Shown piece after piece: positions 22,455 to 33,389 of a DNA stretch of 64,000 nucleotides. Under the pieces are notes generated by a model, which saw only the letters and a list, made by a program, of their open reading frames with translations, did no database searches and was not told where the DNA came from. The stretch spans positions 93,007,764 through 93,071,763 of the forward strand of contig JAVGWX010000005.1 of the NCBI GenBank assembly GCA_036924085.1, given 5' to 3'. This stretch comes from Ariolimax columbianus (Eukaryota; Mollusca; Gastropoda; Stylommatophora; Arionidae). How positions within the stretch are numbered: the stretch's first letter is position 1; each line of letters starts with the position of its first letter. A program made the position numbers and the translations under genes.

Positions 22455-23365
22455 CCGGTTGGAACACGAGATTAACCGGGTGGTACACAAGATTAAACGG
22501 AAGGTACAGGAGATGAACCAGGTGGTACAGGAGATTAACCGTGGGGCACACGAGATTAACTGGGTGGTACAGGATATTAACCGTGGGGTACACGAGATTA
22601 ACTGGGTGGTACAGGACATTAACCGTGGGGTACACGAGATTAACCGGGTGGTACAGGAGATTAACCGGGTGGTACACAAGATTAAACGGAAGGTACAGGA
22701 GATGAACCAGGTGGTATAGGAGATTAACCGTGGGGTACACGTGATTAACTGGGTGGTACACGACATTAACCGTGGGGTACACGAGATTAACCGGGTGGCA
22801 CAGGAGATTAACCGTGGGGTACACGAGATTAACCGGGTGGTACAGGAGATTAACCGGGTGGTACACAAGATTAAACTGAAGGTACAGGAGATGAACCAGG
22901 TGGTACAGGAGATTAACCGTGGGGTACACGAGATTAACTGGGTGGTACAGGAGATTAACCGTGGGGTACACGAGATTAACTGGGTGGTACAGGAGATTAA
23001 CCGTGGGGTACGCGAGATTAACCGGGGGGCACAGGAGATTAACCGTGGGGTACACGAGATTAACCGGGTGGTACAGGAGATTAACCGTCGGGGGGGGGGG
23101 GGTACACGAGATTAACCTAGTGGTACATGAGATTAACCGGGTGGTACAGGAGATTAACCGTGGGGTACATGAGATTAACTGGGTGGTACAGGAGATTAAC
23201 CGTGGGGTACGCGAGATTAACCGGGTAGTACACGAGATTAACCGGGTGGTACCGGAGATTAACCGGGGGGGGGGCGGGCGGGGGTACACGAGATTAACCT
23301 AGTGGTACATGAGATTAACCGGGTGGTACACGAGAGTAACCGGGTGATACACGAGATAACCGAAT
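22455..23365. repeat. 21-bp minisatellite (42-bp higher order)
   Basis: About 43 units of 21 bp (GAGATTAACCGTGGGGTACAC and variants), with two unit types often alternating to make a 42-bp period. Poly-G interruptions occur near 23088 and 23262. Because 21 is a multiple of three, one minus-strand frame is open for 283 codons and others are open on the plus strand. They are not genes. Confidence 0.95.
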
Positions 23366-24019
23366 ATGACCACTGCCACATCCCTAGCATGTTGTAAAAG
23401 ATCATTCCAGAAAGCCCGCATCCTCGTTATTCTCAAATCATCACTTCCAAACCGACACGGCAGTGAGTGAACACAATCTTCCAGAAAGGAGTTCACAGTA
23501 AGCGACAAAGTGTCGTGTGGAACCTTCCCTTCAACTTCTGCGGCCTAAGGTAATGAAGATAGATATACTTGAAAACGCAAGACATTTATTGACGATGTTG
23601 AAAACGGTAAAACTTCTAGAAATTATGTGTCAATAAAGTATGAAAATATAATATAGGCGGTTAAATGTATATCGCCATTTTCGCTTGTGATGTGCAACTA
23701 TTATTATTACACCAGCATACTACTTCTTCTTCTCTGTTCGTTCTCAATCTCCCGCTAACAAGCCCTGACAAAGCTTTGCAAAGAGCGGAATGTAGTCCAG
23801 AGAACGGAATGCGTTGTATCGTGGTTTACAGCTTGACCGCGATATTTGCACCTTTCGGTCCAACACATCCGACTTCAGGAAACATCGGCATACAAGATTG
23901 CTCGGTCTGTGCAACTACGAGTTACGATTATAATTTTTTTTTTTTAAAGACCGTTATTACTATACTGGGATTACAGCCTGTCTAGTGTTCGAGTTCACGG
24001 ACAAATAGATATAACTCCT
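23366..24019. other. unassigned unique sequence
   Basis: No arrays or retroelement motifs. The plus-strand frame 23665-23985 (106 codons) is non-repetitive but has no recognised motif. Confidence 0.35.
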
Positions 24020-24240
24020 GCCCGTGGTTCGTGCCTGGTAGGACCACTCCTACAGTCGACCCAGGTGTAAATCGGTACTTGACAAATAAGCTGGGGAAGG
24101 TAAAAAAAAGAACAGAGAAGGGAACTGGCCAACCCACCTCACATAGACTGTGGTTTAATACAGGAAGAGCTATCTTCATCTCCGACGGCAACATTTACCA
24201 TGGGACGGATCTTTGCCTTTTTACCTTTACTCGGTACCGG
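24020..24240 (+). mobile_element. SINE-like copy
   Basis: Ordered blocks: ACAGTCGACCCAGGTGTAAA, TCGGTACTTGAC, AAGGTAAAAAAAAGAACAGA, GGGAACTGGCCAACCCACCT, CATAGACTGTGGTTTAATAC, CATCTCCGACGGCAACATTT. The same order is seen at 19140 and 24850. Among the best preserved copies in the window. Confidence 0.6.
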
Positions 24241-24517
24241 ATGTAGGCATTAGCTTATAAAAATGGGACCTTACAATTCGCAAGTGTCGCACACAATTTC
24301 AGACATTGGGGGGGACAGCCGTCATAAACGTTAGATTTACTGAATATAATGGGCCGCATAGCGAAGTGGTCAGTGGCATGGCTCATAGCCCAAACAGGCA
24401 TATGTTCGGATTCACCGAGGTAGTGTCCATATAAGAAGTAAACCAATTTTGTGAATGCGTGACGAAGGATGGACTGGCTAGTAAGGCCAGAAAAACATCC
24501 TGACGTGCTAAGCTTTT

Positions 24518-24702
24518 GTAAACAATGCGCTGCAAAATTGCCCGATATACGAGGACCAGAGAAAGCACATGTGGCCATCACCAGTGCCAACACTAGACAA
24601 GCTCTATGGCAGTGTCGACAGCCTCAGGATGACAGCTGCTTTCTTCGAAGAAATTCAAGTTGACGTCTGACAGCGTACGAAGAAGAAGAAGTAAACAATG
24701 CG
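24518..24702 (+). mobile_element. LINE-Y 3' end, 161 bp, with target-site duplication
   Basis: The element body is 24530-24690. It begins inside the codons for the CCHC knuckle (equivalent of LQNCP in other copies), continues through the TMAAFFEEIQVDV-type terminus and ends CAGCGTACGAAGAAGAAGAA. GTAAACAATGCG is found perfectly at 24518-24529 and 24691-24702. Target-primed reverse transcription with 5' truncation explains the structure. The sequence is close to the 42159 copy, so insertion is fairly recent. Confidence 0.85.
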
Positions 24703-24849
24703 AATTGCGATGAAGCAAAAATGGTGTTAATAAAATATATGTTATATGTACGTTTGTAAGTGTATGTTAGTGTATGTGTGTACTCTTGGTGAATGTATAT
24801 ATTGGTGAATATATATATATATATATTATGTAGATTGTTTGGGCATCTG
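24703..24849. repeat. TA/GT-rich low complexity
   Basis: Contains TGTATGT and a TATATATA run near 24812-24826. No other feature. Confidence 0.5.
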
Positions 24850-25095
24850 ATTAATGGAGAGGGTACAGGGTAGAGCATTCGCGTTTCATAGCAAATGTCT
24901 GGTTTTCAACACTCTTTAACTGTACCCTGCAGTCGACTAAGCTGCAAAGGGGTTCATTTGTAAAGTGGTACCTGACTTACAGTTAAGAAAGAAAAAGGAA
25001 AAAGGAAGGAACCTGGCCATCAATCCTCCTGTCAGTTTCGGCTTAGGACAATGAAGTCCCTAAAACTTGATCCCTGGAGGCAGTCTTCTATATGA
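24850..25095 (+). mobile_element. SINE-like copy with tRNA-derived head
   Basis: The head GGGTAGAGCATTCGCGTTTC keeps an A-box-like start, and GTCTGGTTTTCAAC is a decayed B-box. The core follows: CAGTCGACTAAGCTG, TAAAGTGGTACCTGACTTAC, AGTTAAGAAAGAAAAAGG, GGAACCTGGCCATCAATCC, CGGCTTAGGACAATGAAGTC. This copy shows most clearly that the family is a tRNA head plus a long core. Confidence 0.6.
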
Positions 25096-25184
25096 CGTAT
25101 AATTATAGATATCTAAACGGTTTGTGCAGGACGAAGATGTGGCAGTGAATGAGCTGAGATAAGTCAGTGACTCATCGGTCTCTG

Positions 25185-25305
25185 GTTGCGTCAGTCATCG
25201 AATCATTGATGTCTGCTTGCATCAAGATTGGCGAATCATAAATGTCTGCTTGCGTCAATTTTGCGAATCATTGGTGTATGTTTGCGTCAGGGTCAGCAAT
25301 TCATA
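25185..25305. repeat. short array, about 4 imperfect units
   Basis: GTCTGCTTGCGTCA with GCGAATCAT recurs about every 45 bases. Units are diverged. Confidence 0.6.
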
Positions 25306-25311
25306 GATGGA

Positions 25312-25605
25312 CTACCGTAAGACCCTATTTGGCCTCCATATGATAGTCCCGGAAACAGGTTGCACACGGGCAGTTAGTCTAAGAGAATATGGATTAAAGA
25401 TGGAAGTCAACACAGGTTCCAAAAATGTCGCTCTAAAGTCGTATATGTTGAGCCGAATGGAGCAGATTTTCCGTAAGCTACGACTAAATGTAACAATTGC
25501 CCTCGTCAAGACGATCATCGAAGATGAAGAAGACGAAATGGCTTGTGCAGCAAATATGTCAACTCCTATTTTCAAAAACGTAACCCTTATAATATGCGAA
25601 AGAGA
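25312..25605 (-). mobile_element. dispersed coding-like repeat W, minus copy
   Basis: The minus-strand frame 25312-25575 contains SIFNPYSLRLTARVQPVSGT. Very similar peptides occur on the plus strand at 31400-31465 (SLFDPYSLSQTTRAQSVSKT) and near 37540-37605. Conservation of amino acids across diverged DNA suggests a transposon protein, but I cannot name the family. The opposite strand is also open (25307-25609). Confidence 0.45.
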
Positions 25606-25844
25606 TTAATATGGCTAAATGATAAATATGTCTTCATTAAATTTATTTGAAAATAATTTGTATTTTCCTCTGTAAATGTCTTTAATTAAATAATGAAAGG
25701 GCATATATGTTTCACATTTTGTGACACTTTCTGGCGTAATTTTTTTAATACGGCTTCCAAGTATAGATCTGGCTCTGGCGCGATTTTATTAATCAAAATC
25801 ACTTAGTGATACCCCTATAAATTGTATGGGTTGTTGGGGGTGGG

Positions 25845-26810
25845 CATCTATAACTCCGTTGGGGAGCCGCCACTAGAAATCTATTGGGGAGCCGCTACTA
25901 GAAATCTGTTGGGGAGCCGCCACTAGAAATCTGTTGGCGAGCCGTAACTAGAAATCTGTTGGGGAGCCGCCACTAGAAATCTGTTGGGGAGCCGCTACTA
26001 GAAATTTGTTGGGGAGCCGCCACTAGAAATCTATTGGGGAGCCGCTACTAGAAATATGTTGGGGAGCCGGTACTAGAAATCTGTTGGGGAGCTGCCACTA
26101 GAAATCTGTTGGGGAGCTGCCACTAGAAATCTGTTGGAGAGCCGCCATTAGAAATCTGTTGGGGAGCCGCCATTAGAAATCTGTTGTGGAGCTGCCACTA
26201 GAAATCTGTTGGGGAGCCGCCACTAGAAATCTGCTGGGAGCCGCCACTAGGAACCTGTTGGGGACCGCCACTAGAAATCTGTTGGGGAGCCGCCACTAGA
26301 AATCTGTTGGGAAGTCGCCACTAGAAATCTGTTGGGGAGCCACCACTAGAAATCTGTTGGGGAGCCGCCACTAGAAATCTGTTGGGAAGTTGCCACTAGA
26401 AATCTATTGGGGAGCCGCCACTAGAAATCTGTTGGGAAGTCGCTACTAGAAATCTGTTGGGGAGCCGCCACTAGAAATCTGCTGGGAACCGTCACTAAGA
26501 ATCTATTGGGGACCGCCACTAGAAATCTGTTGGGGAGCCGCCACTAGAAATCTGCTGGGAGCCGCCACTAGGAATCTGTTGGGGACCGCCACTAGAAATC
26601 TGTTGGGGAGCCGCCACTAGAAATCTGTTGGGGAGCCGCCACTAGAAATCTGTTGGGAAGTCGCCACTAGAAATCTGTTGGGGAGCCGCCACTATAAATC
26701 TATTGGGGAGCCACTAGAAATATTTTGGGAAGTAAATAAGAAATGTTTTGAGAATTGCCTAGAAATCTTTTGGGAAGTACCTAGAAATGTTTTGGGAAGT
26801 ACCTAGAACT
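25845..26810. repeat. 25-bp minisatellite, about 38 copies
   Basis: GGGGAGCC recurs at 25861 and 25886, a 25-bp period. GAGCCGCCACTAGAAATCTG marks the unit. Several longer blocks (such as GCTGGGAGCCGCCACTAGGA) recur together around 26230 and 26550, so a higher-order duplication of several units is likely. The 3' end decays into AGAAATGTTTTGGGAAGTAC. Confidence 0.95.
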
Positions 26811-27544
26811 TTCAGGGTTTCACTGAACACCGTTTGAGAAACTTTTCTTTAACCACCCTGCCACTCAGATGCTCTGTATGTTAGTGTATGCAGGTGCGCG
26901 TTTTCCTATGCCGGGTCAATGTCTCTTTCACTCGTATGTTCCAAGTGTGTTAAAGAAACTATTACACATACATGTTAACATCGTTTTGAGTAGGCGTGTT
27001 CAAATTCTCTTCTTCGTATTCCTCTTATTCTTCTCTTCCTCGGATTCATTGTATCGTATATAGGATATTGTTTCTACAGCTTTATTCGAAATCAACAATC
27101 ATCAGGCCGATGGTCCGTGTTAATTGCTGGTATGCAAACCCATGAGTTGGATAGTCTTCTACGTCTGTGCTAACGCCTGTTAATACAAACAAGTGTAGCT
27201 CTATTGATACACACATTAGAAAGCACATTTGCACCAGAATGTTCGCGCCCGTGAGTTTTATAACGCCTATCGTACAAACCATTTACCACATTTACATATT
27301 CGTGTGCGGTGTCATTCTCTTTTCATTTTTCTCTCCAGCCGTAGTATTGGACTGATATAAATAGTTTGTTGAGGAATCCTGAGTACTCTTTGTCTGGTGC
27401 ATTCTGTAGCAAATTATTTTACATGATGAGGTTGTTAACACCACGAACAACTCTGTTTAGTCGTCTTTTGTTAAATGCATGAAGGTCCAGTGGCTCTGTT
27501 TTTCACTTCCCATTAATTCATACACGACACGTAACTGCAGGACA
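26811..27544. other. no feature supported
   Basis: Unique sequence. Open frames of 60-66 codons on both strands have no motifs. Confidence 0.4.
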
Positions 27545-28030
27545 TTCAGCACATGTGTATGTGTGTTAGTGTGTGTATGTGTAATTTTTTTCTACAAACC
27601 ATAAAACACATGTGTGTGCCTATGAACGTATGTCGGTGTAAAACACATTTGTGTGCCTATGAACGTCTGTTGGTGTTTAGTGTTTTCTACAAACCATTAA
27701 ACACATTTGCGTGAGTCTTCATATGCATGTTCGTGTGAGTGATTTTGAACGTGTTTGTGTGTGAGCGTCTGTCAGGACACACATCATTTCTTCTAAAAGA
27801 AATTAAACACATTTACTTGTTTGTTTGTGTATGTGCTCGTGTGTATATATGTGTGTGCGTGTGTATGCGTTTGTGTGTGTGTGTGTGAATGTACGTCGGT
27901 GCTACATCGTATCTTCTGCAAACCATAAAACACATTCGCCTGCTCCTATGTGTGTATTCGTGTTAACATCCGTGTTGGTGTGTACACTTTTCGTCCCCTC
28001 GATTTCCCGCCGTGTAAACACACACTTACA
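27545..28030. repeat. degenerate TG-rich array of 70-160 bp units
   Basis: CTACAAACCATTAAACACAT recurs in variants near 27592, 27687, 27797 and 27917, each followed by a GTGTGTG stretch and GAACGT(A/C)TGTCGGTG. Spacing is irregular. It may be an old minisatellite expanded by GT slippage. Confidence 0.6.
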
Positions 28031-28734
28031 CACTTCTTAGAAACAAGTTTATCTACACCCCGTGACGAGACGACCCAAATCGTGAGCCAAGTGTGTAGCA
28101 GTGGAAAGCCTTGCATGGCGGCCTAGCACGATTAGCTGGGCGCTCTTTCCTAGTCACGCATCAACAAAACTTGTTCGGAGGTCGGTTTGTTTGTCCGCCT
28201 GTTTACGCATGCCTTTCCCTTATCTTTCTCTTTATCTCTCTATCCCTCCAACCACACGGACAGAAACTAAGCGCGAGAAACTGACATGGGGGGAAAACAA
28301 GAGAGGGGTAAGGAGAGGTGGCGGGAAGGAGGCCTGGGGAACACGTAGAGCAGGGGCAGGAGGGAAAAGAGAAGGGGGGAGGGAGAATAATTTTTTTTAG
28401 GTCTGGGTCATCATGACATTGCTCCCCCCTCTCCCCTTTCTTCCCGCTTCTATTTTTTTCTGCAACAGCGGCAGAAAAAAAAAAAACAGCGGGTGAACTC
28501 TGACCCCGTAAGGTGATTCTATTTGCGCAGAATGCGGTGTGTGAGGGGTGGGGGAGGAGTTATTCAAATGACTTTACTTTTTTTGCGCATGTGTGTAATC
28601 TTGATGAGCCCCCCTATACGGCTACCTGAGGCTCTGACGGGGATAGCGCTCTGCCTTAGGTTAATTGCGTTTATGTTTGACGCGAACACGCAAGGGTTTA
28701 CATAGGTTAACAGACGTTTTTTTCTCTCTTTCGC
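28031..28734. other. purine- and pyrimidine-skewed unique sequence
   Basis: A pyrimidine-rich stretch (28205-28255) is followed by a purine-rich one (28280-28395, GGGGAAAAC, GGAGGGAAAAGAGAAGGGGG) and then another pyrimidine-rich one (28425-28460). G+C is higher than in the surroundings. No exon or promoter can be asserted. Confidence 0.4.
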
Positions 28735-29050
28735 GCGCTCTCTCTCTCCCTCCTATCTCTCTCTCACTCTCTCTCTCATCTGCACATATATATCTCTGTC
28801 TGTCGCTTTCACTCTTCGTTCCTCTCTTCGTCTGTTTATATCTTTCTGCCTCACACGCCATTACTCTAAGCATCTACATCTCTTTCCCACCTTTTCTCTC
28901 TACCGTTCTCTCTCTCTCTCTCTCTCTTACTTTTTATATGACATTCTCTTTTTCCGTGTGTCTCTCTGTGATCTAACTCAGTTCATCTGTCTATCTAATT
29001 ATCTATTTATTTATCTATCTTTATAAATATATATCCATCCATCTATGCCG
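28735..29050. repeat. CT-rich and TATC microsatellite block
   Basis: CTCTCT runs at 28735-28780 and 28905-28930, then CTATCTATTTATC-type tetramers at 28990-29050. Confidence 0.85.
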
Positions 29051-29284
29051 TCTACCTACGTTCCTTCTGTCTGCATATTGTTGTAATCCACTCGTACTAA
29101 GATCACTGAACTCCTGCCGACGTTTATTTGATAGCAGTGAACAGTGATACTGTTTCCATCCAGAGGAAGACACGTGAACGTGCGGCGGGTCAACGTGGCT
29201 GTTGTTCAATGCGATGCTCTTCAGTAAGCTAACCACTGTGAGGATTGTCTGTCTATGAATCTGGCTGTCAATGTCTGAATGTCG
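29051..29284. other. no feature seen
   Basis: Short unique spacer. No motif. Confidence 0.4.
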
Positions 29285-29650
29285 GTTTATCTATCCGCCC
29301 CCCCCCCCCCCCCACTCCTCCCCGAGCTTCTCCATCTACCATACATATCTTTTTCTACCTTCCACATCAAATTCCTTCCATCCCTTCTTTCATTCATCCC
29401 TCCATTTTCCGTTCATCTATCTGTCCTTTGATCCATTCATCATCCCCCGATTCCATTTTCCATTTCACACCTTCCGTCTATCTATCTATACTCAATCCAT
29501 CCTGCCACCCATTCATTCAACTATCCAGTCTCACATCCATTCCCCGATCTAGCCATAGTCCATCCACACTAATCCATCCATCCATTAATCCACTTCTCCA
29601 AGCACATCCATCATTCATCCTTCTATTTGTCCATCCAATAAACCTAACCA
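29285..29650. repeat. poly-C run and CCATCCATTCAT low complexity
   Basis: A run of about 15 C near 29300 is followed by about 330 bp of CCATC/TTCATC/CCATTCAT words. Pro/Ser-rich frames across it are artefacts. Confidence 0.8.
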
Positions 29651-30259
29651 CACCCGCCCAATCCTTAGAATAACAATTTGTCTGCATGTTTATAATTAGA
29701 ACCACCATCATCAACCAGTCTGTGTCAGTTTTCAGCTCTCATTGTTAACATTCTACAAAGCTTTCGGTGACCGTCATAACTATTTTATTTATAGATTTTT
29801 ACACGAAGAACTCAATGTTAAAAAAATGTTTTTCTTATTTGTAAAGGTGTGTGTGTGTGTGCGTGTGGGCGTGTGCGTGTGCGCGTGCGCGTTTGTCCTT
29901 GTAGTTTTTTTTATGTTAAATATTTTATTTATCATTGGTTCATTTTTCTCTTACTTTTTCTTTTGATTTTCAACTAAACGTCCATATTTTTTATGTGGGC
30001 TTCGTTCCACTCACTGGGGAGAAACTAACTGGTCTACTGTATCACGTTATGAAATACATACTCACAATTCAATATTTACACACTTTATCCAATGAAGACT
30101 GTCTCTTATTCTGTCTGTTATTATGTCTGGTTGTTATATTGTCTTTCTGTATGTTATTCTTCTCTTACTTACTGGGAAAACGTTGAATCCCGGTATTCAA
30201 ACAGTCGTATTATTACTGGTTGTTGCCGAAGGTTATCCGTGGTAGGTATTTAAACTTCC
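29651..30259. other. AT-rich unique sequence with a GT run
   Basis: A GT/GCGT microsatellite lies at 29846-29892. The rest is unique and without recognised features. Confidence 0.4.
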
Positions 30260-30545
30260 TGCAGTTAACTAGGCCTGAGGCAAGCTAGAAACAGTTTTGG
30301 GTAGATTTTTAACTATAATTTTTTTTTAATTTTTTCCCGGTAGCAACAGCTAAGCTTGCTCTTTTCGATTTCTGCCAAGGGATTTTTAACGTGCTCGACT
30401 CTGAACACGGGAGTCCGATCTCACTACCCGGAGATGAGGGGAATTTTCACCAGAATATTCGCGTGAAAAAAATCCCGATATCTACCGTGATTCGAACTCG
30501 CGACCTACAACTCCCGAGGCGAATACCTTACCTTGAGACCACTTT
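30260..30545 (-). mobile_element. second tRNA-derived SINE type
   Basis: Minus strand from 30545: TGGTCTCAAGGTAAGGTATT is A-box-like and tRNA-like. GAGTTCGAATCAC at 30487-30499 is a near-perfect pol III B-box. The body includes GAAAATTCCCCTCATCTCCG and GAGCACGTTAAAAATCCCTT, then ends in an A/T-rich stretch. The core is different from the GTCGAC-core SINEs elsewhere in this window. The GTTAAAAATCCCTTGGC block should be compared with known conserved SINE central domains. Confidence 0.65.
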
Positions 30546-30659
30546 TATTCTGTCTGTCTGTTATACTGCATATCTATCTGTTGTGTGTGCCTTAGTCCCC
30601 TCCCTGTGATAGCCCCTCTAGATGTAGTTGGGCCAGTTCTTCCTTACTTTGCTACACGT

Positions 30660-30720
30660 TGACACACACACATACACACGCACACATACACACACCCATG
30701 CACACACGCACAACCACAAT
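30660..30720. repeat. CA microsatellite
   Basis: ACACACACATACACACGCAC-type interrupted CA repeat. Confidence 0.9.
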
Positions 30721-31224
30721 TTCTCATTAGATGACATAGTTTTCTAATTTTGGTTATCTATATATGTTAGTTGACCGGCAGGTGCCAAATGTGGTATCAA
30801 TTATTGTGTATTATCACAACTGTATTTCTGGAAATGCCAGCATTGCACAGTACTGACGTCACTTAGTAACGCAGAGTCTCGAGACGACATCTGAGACGCC
30901 CCTTGCTCTCAGCTCAGCTGATTACATTGGACCTCTAATAATTAGCGAACCTATACCACCTTTCGTGGAACCTTAAAATGTAAACATAGCTTCTTGCTTT
31001 GGACTGTTATCCGTGAAACATTGAAATTGTATCCTCCAGACACACAATTAGACTTATTATTATGGAGTATTGGTTGAAAGGGTGGGGATGGGATTGGCGT
31101 AGGGATTGGCGGGGGAATGTGAGTCTTGCGACAGTTGTGTGAGGGGGGAGATCAAATCATTGTTAAACTACTGTTGTTTCTTTCATATTGAATATTTCAA
31201 CTGACAAGCAGATCTTCTACACTG
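30721..31224. other. no feature seen
   Basis: Unique sequence with a G-rich patch at 31080-31150. Nothing else supported. Confidence 0.4.
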
Positions 31225-31490
31225 GTGTTGCAGGTTTATACATTTTGGCGGATGAAGAATGTTTCTTTGCCCGTTTTCTTCTTCATTCCGGACAAGAACG
31301 TTACGAAGTTGTGTTACAGCTTACAGCAAGGCTGCACTATCTGTGCCTTTCAGTTCGACACATACAGTTTCAGCATTGCATTATTGAGATCCTGTTTGTC
31401 CTCCCTCTTCGATCCCTATTCTCTTAGCCAGACCACACGAGCTCAGTCTGTATCCAAGACCGCCACTGAAGCTCTGGTTCGCTGACCCTC
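31225..31490 (+). mobile_element. dispersed coding-like repeat W, plus copy
   Basis: The plus-strand frame 31225-31485 ends with SLFDPYSLSQTTRAQSVSKT, matching the peptide in the minus-strand copy at 25312-25575 and the short fragment at 37530. The upstream part has little similarity by eye. The element class is unknown. Confidence 0.45.
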
Positions 31491-31684
31491 GTACAAGCAG
31501 CCAGTTATGAGTGGCTGGCTGCTGTCAGCTCATGCATTGCTGCATCTTCGATCCGTGTGTTTCTTTTTCTTTGATTCGTTCCACTTTGTGTTTCCATTTA
31601 TGTTGTAGCTGTTTGTGCCTTTCCATATTGTGCAGGCGTTGGCATAAAAACGCAGACATTCACGCCGACGTAATATACACACGG
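31491..31684. other. no feature seen
   Basis: Unique spacer. Confidence 0.4.
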
Positions 31685-31850
31685 CGATTTAAAAACACAC
31701 ACGCACACACGTCTACGTAAACACACACACACGTCTACGTAAACACACACACACGTCTACGTAAACACACACACACGTATACGTAAACACACCCACACGT
31801 CTACGTAAACACACACACACGTCTACGTAAACACACACACACGTCGACGT
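31685..31850. repeat. 22-bp ACGTCTACGTAAACACACAC array
   Basis: About seven units. ACGTCTACGT is followed by AAACACACACAC. The unit combines CA slippage with an ACGT-rich word. Confidence 0.9.
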
Positions 31851-32204
31851 GTACCATCAGGCGAGTTCCAATGATGTGTGTACTATCAGACAAGTTCCAA
31901 TGATGTTTGTCCTATCAGACGAGCTCCCATGAATTTTGTACCAGACGAATTCCCATGACTACTCTATTGCTGTCTATAGCGCTTCTTTTCGCTTCGTACA
32001 GCCTTGCGTTTAGTGTTGGGTTATTTGTCCAGGAAGTCATGTCTATACAGATGTCAATCCTGTAAAACATGTTCTTTAGTTGGTTCACTCATGCCGCGCG
32101 AGCACAGGGGTAGATCGAACTCATAATGTGGCAACCACTCTCCATTCTGCTTCTGTTTGCCGCGTCAGACGTTGTCACAAGCGTGGCCTCCTGCGCGAGC
32201 GCAC
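31851..32204. other. unique sequence
   Basis: Begins with about three copies of a GTACCATCAGACGAGTTCC word spaced about 35 bp apart (31850-31950), then unique sequence. TAGATCGAACTCATAATG near 32111 weakly resembles a SINE B-box, but nothing around it supports a SINE. Confidence 0.35.
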
Positions 32205-32335
32205 GCGCACACACATACACACATATACACCAATGCACACACACATACACACACACACACCAATGCACACACACATACACACCAATGCACACACACATAC
32301 ACACACACACATACACACCAATGCACACACACACT
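32205..32335. repeat. CA microsatellite with CACCAATG interruptions
   Basis: CA runs spaced by CACCAATGCACACAC at 32229, 32259, 32280 and 32317. Partial higher order. Confidence 0.9.
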
Positions 32336-33044
32336 TACCTCAAAATATGACACAATGTTAGGAATGAAATCCACTCCATCTCGGTATGAATCACATGCAC
32401 TCTTCTATGACAGTGATAGACTGACAGTGACAAATGACATATTTGGAGATTGGTGGAGTGGAAGGTGCTATGGAGATGAATTGGGGAGGGAGGGGGAGAA
32501 TCTGAAGAGGAAACTTAAAGACATCTTTACATCCATTCATATTCAGAAATATTTTATGCCCAGTGCCATTTGATTGTTCTATCACAATTCACTCCACTGT
32601 TGTTGGTGATGACTATCTCTGCTTCATTGTGGTGGCACACGACACTTTCAACCACAGACCAATTCCTTCCAGTCTTCATAAGTGATGTTCACCACCTAAT
32701 GGTTCAGTAATATGCCTGGAATTAGCACTGCCTGGCGACGACTGGCCTATCGGTCTGTCTGTCTGGCTCTGACCACTACGGCATGCGTTTATAACATCAA
32801 CAAGACATAGCAATTTGTTTCTAACGTAGATACAATTCAAACTTAGGATGACAGTGCATGGCGAGTGCTAAGGCAAGCGGCTTTTATGCGTAGATACTAT
32901 AACAGTGCTATAGCAGTGGGGAAGAACATCGCAATGATGGTGTTGTTAAAAGTTTATAATTATTTTATGTTATGGTGTACATGGTCAATAAATCAGTTAA
33001 TCATCGAAACCATCCAACATCCTGTGGAGTCCATGTTCTCAGCA
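32336..33044. other. unassigned unique sequence
   Basis: A plus-strand frame continues from the CA repeat to 32573. Its last 70 residues are non-repetitive and charged (for example DIFGDWWSGRCYGDELGREG). I do not recognise it, and no acceptor or donor pair defines an exon. The rest shows nothing. Confidence 0.35.
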
Positions 33045-33385
33045 AATTCACGCCATACGTCATGTGCTCCTGTCCACATGTCAAGTCCTCCTGTCCACAC
33101 GACAAGTTCTCCTGTCCACACGTCAAGTCTTTCAGTCTACACGCCAAGTCCACCTGTCTACACGTCAAGTCCTCCTGACCACACGTCAAGTCCTCCAGTC
33201 CACACGTCAAGTCCTCCAGTCTACACGCCAAGTCGTTCTGCCCATACTCATGGCTCCCCATCAAGTCCTCTTGATCACATGTCAAGTCCTTCTTACCACA
33301 CGTCAAGTCCTCCTGTCCACACGTCAAGCCCTCCTGACCTCACGTCAAATCATTCTATCCACATGCCAAGTTATCCTGTCTACAA
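33045..33385. repeat. 21-bp minisatellite beside LINE-X
   Basis: About 16 units, marker CACGTCAAGTCCTCCTGTCC. One frame per strand is open because the period is a multiple of three. The array directly abuts the 3' side of the minus-strand LINE-X fragment at 33390-33570. Confidence 0.9.
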
Positions 33386-33389
33386 TGTC

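Noticed and set aside
22438..23289. 283-codon minus-strand frame, the longest in the window
   Set aside because: It lies entirely in the 21-bp array; the period is a multiple of three, so the frame is a by-product.
30480..30545. A functional tRNA gene
   Set aside because: A- and B-boxes are present, but the cloverleaf does not close and the sequence continues into a SINE body.
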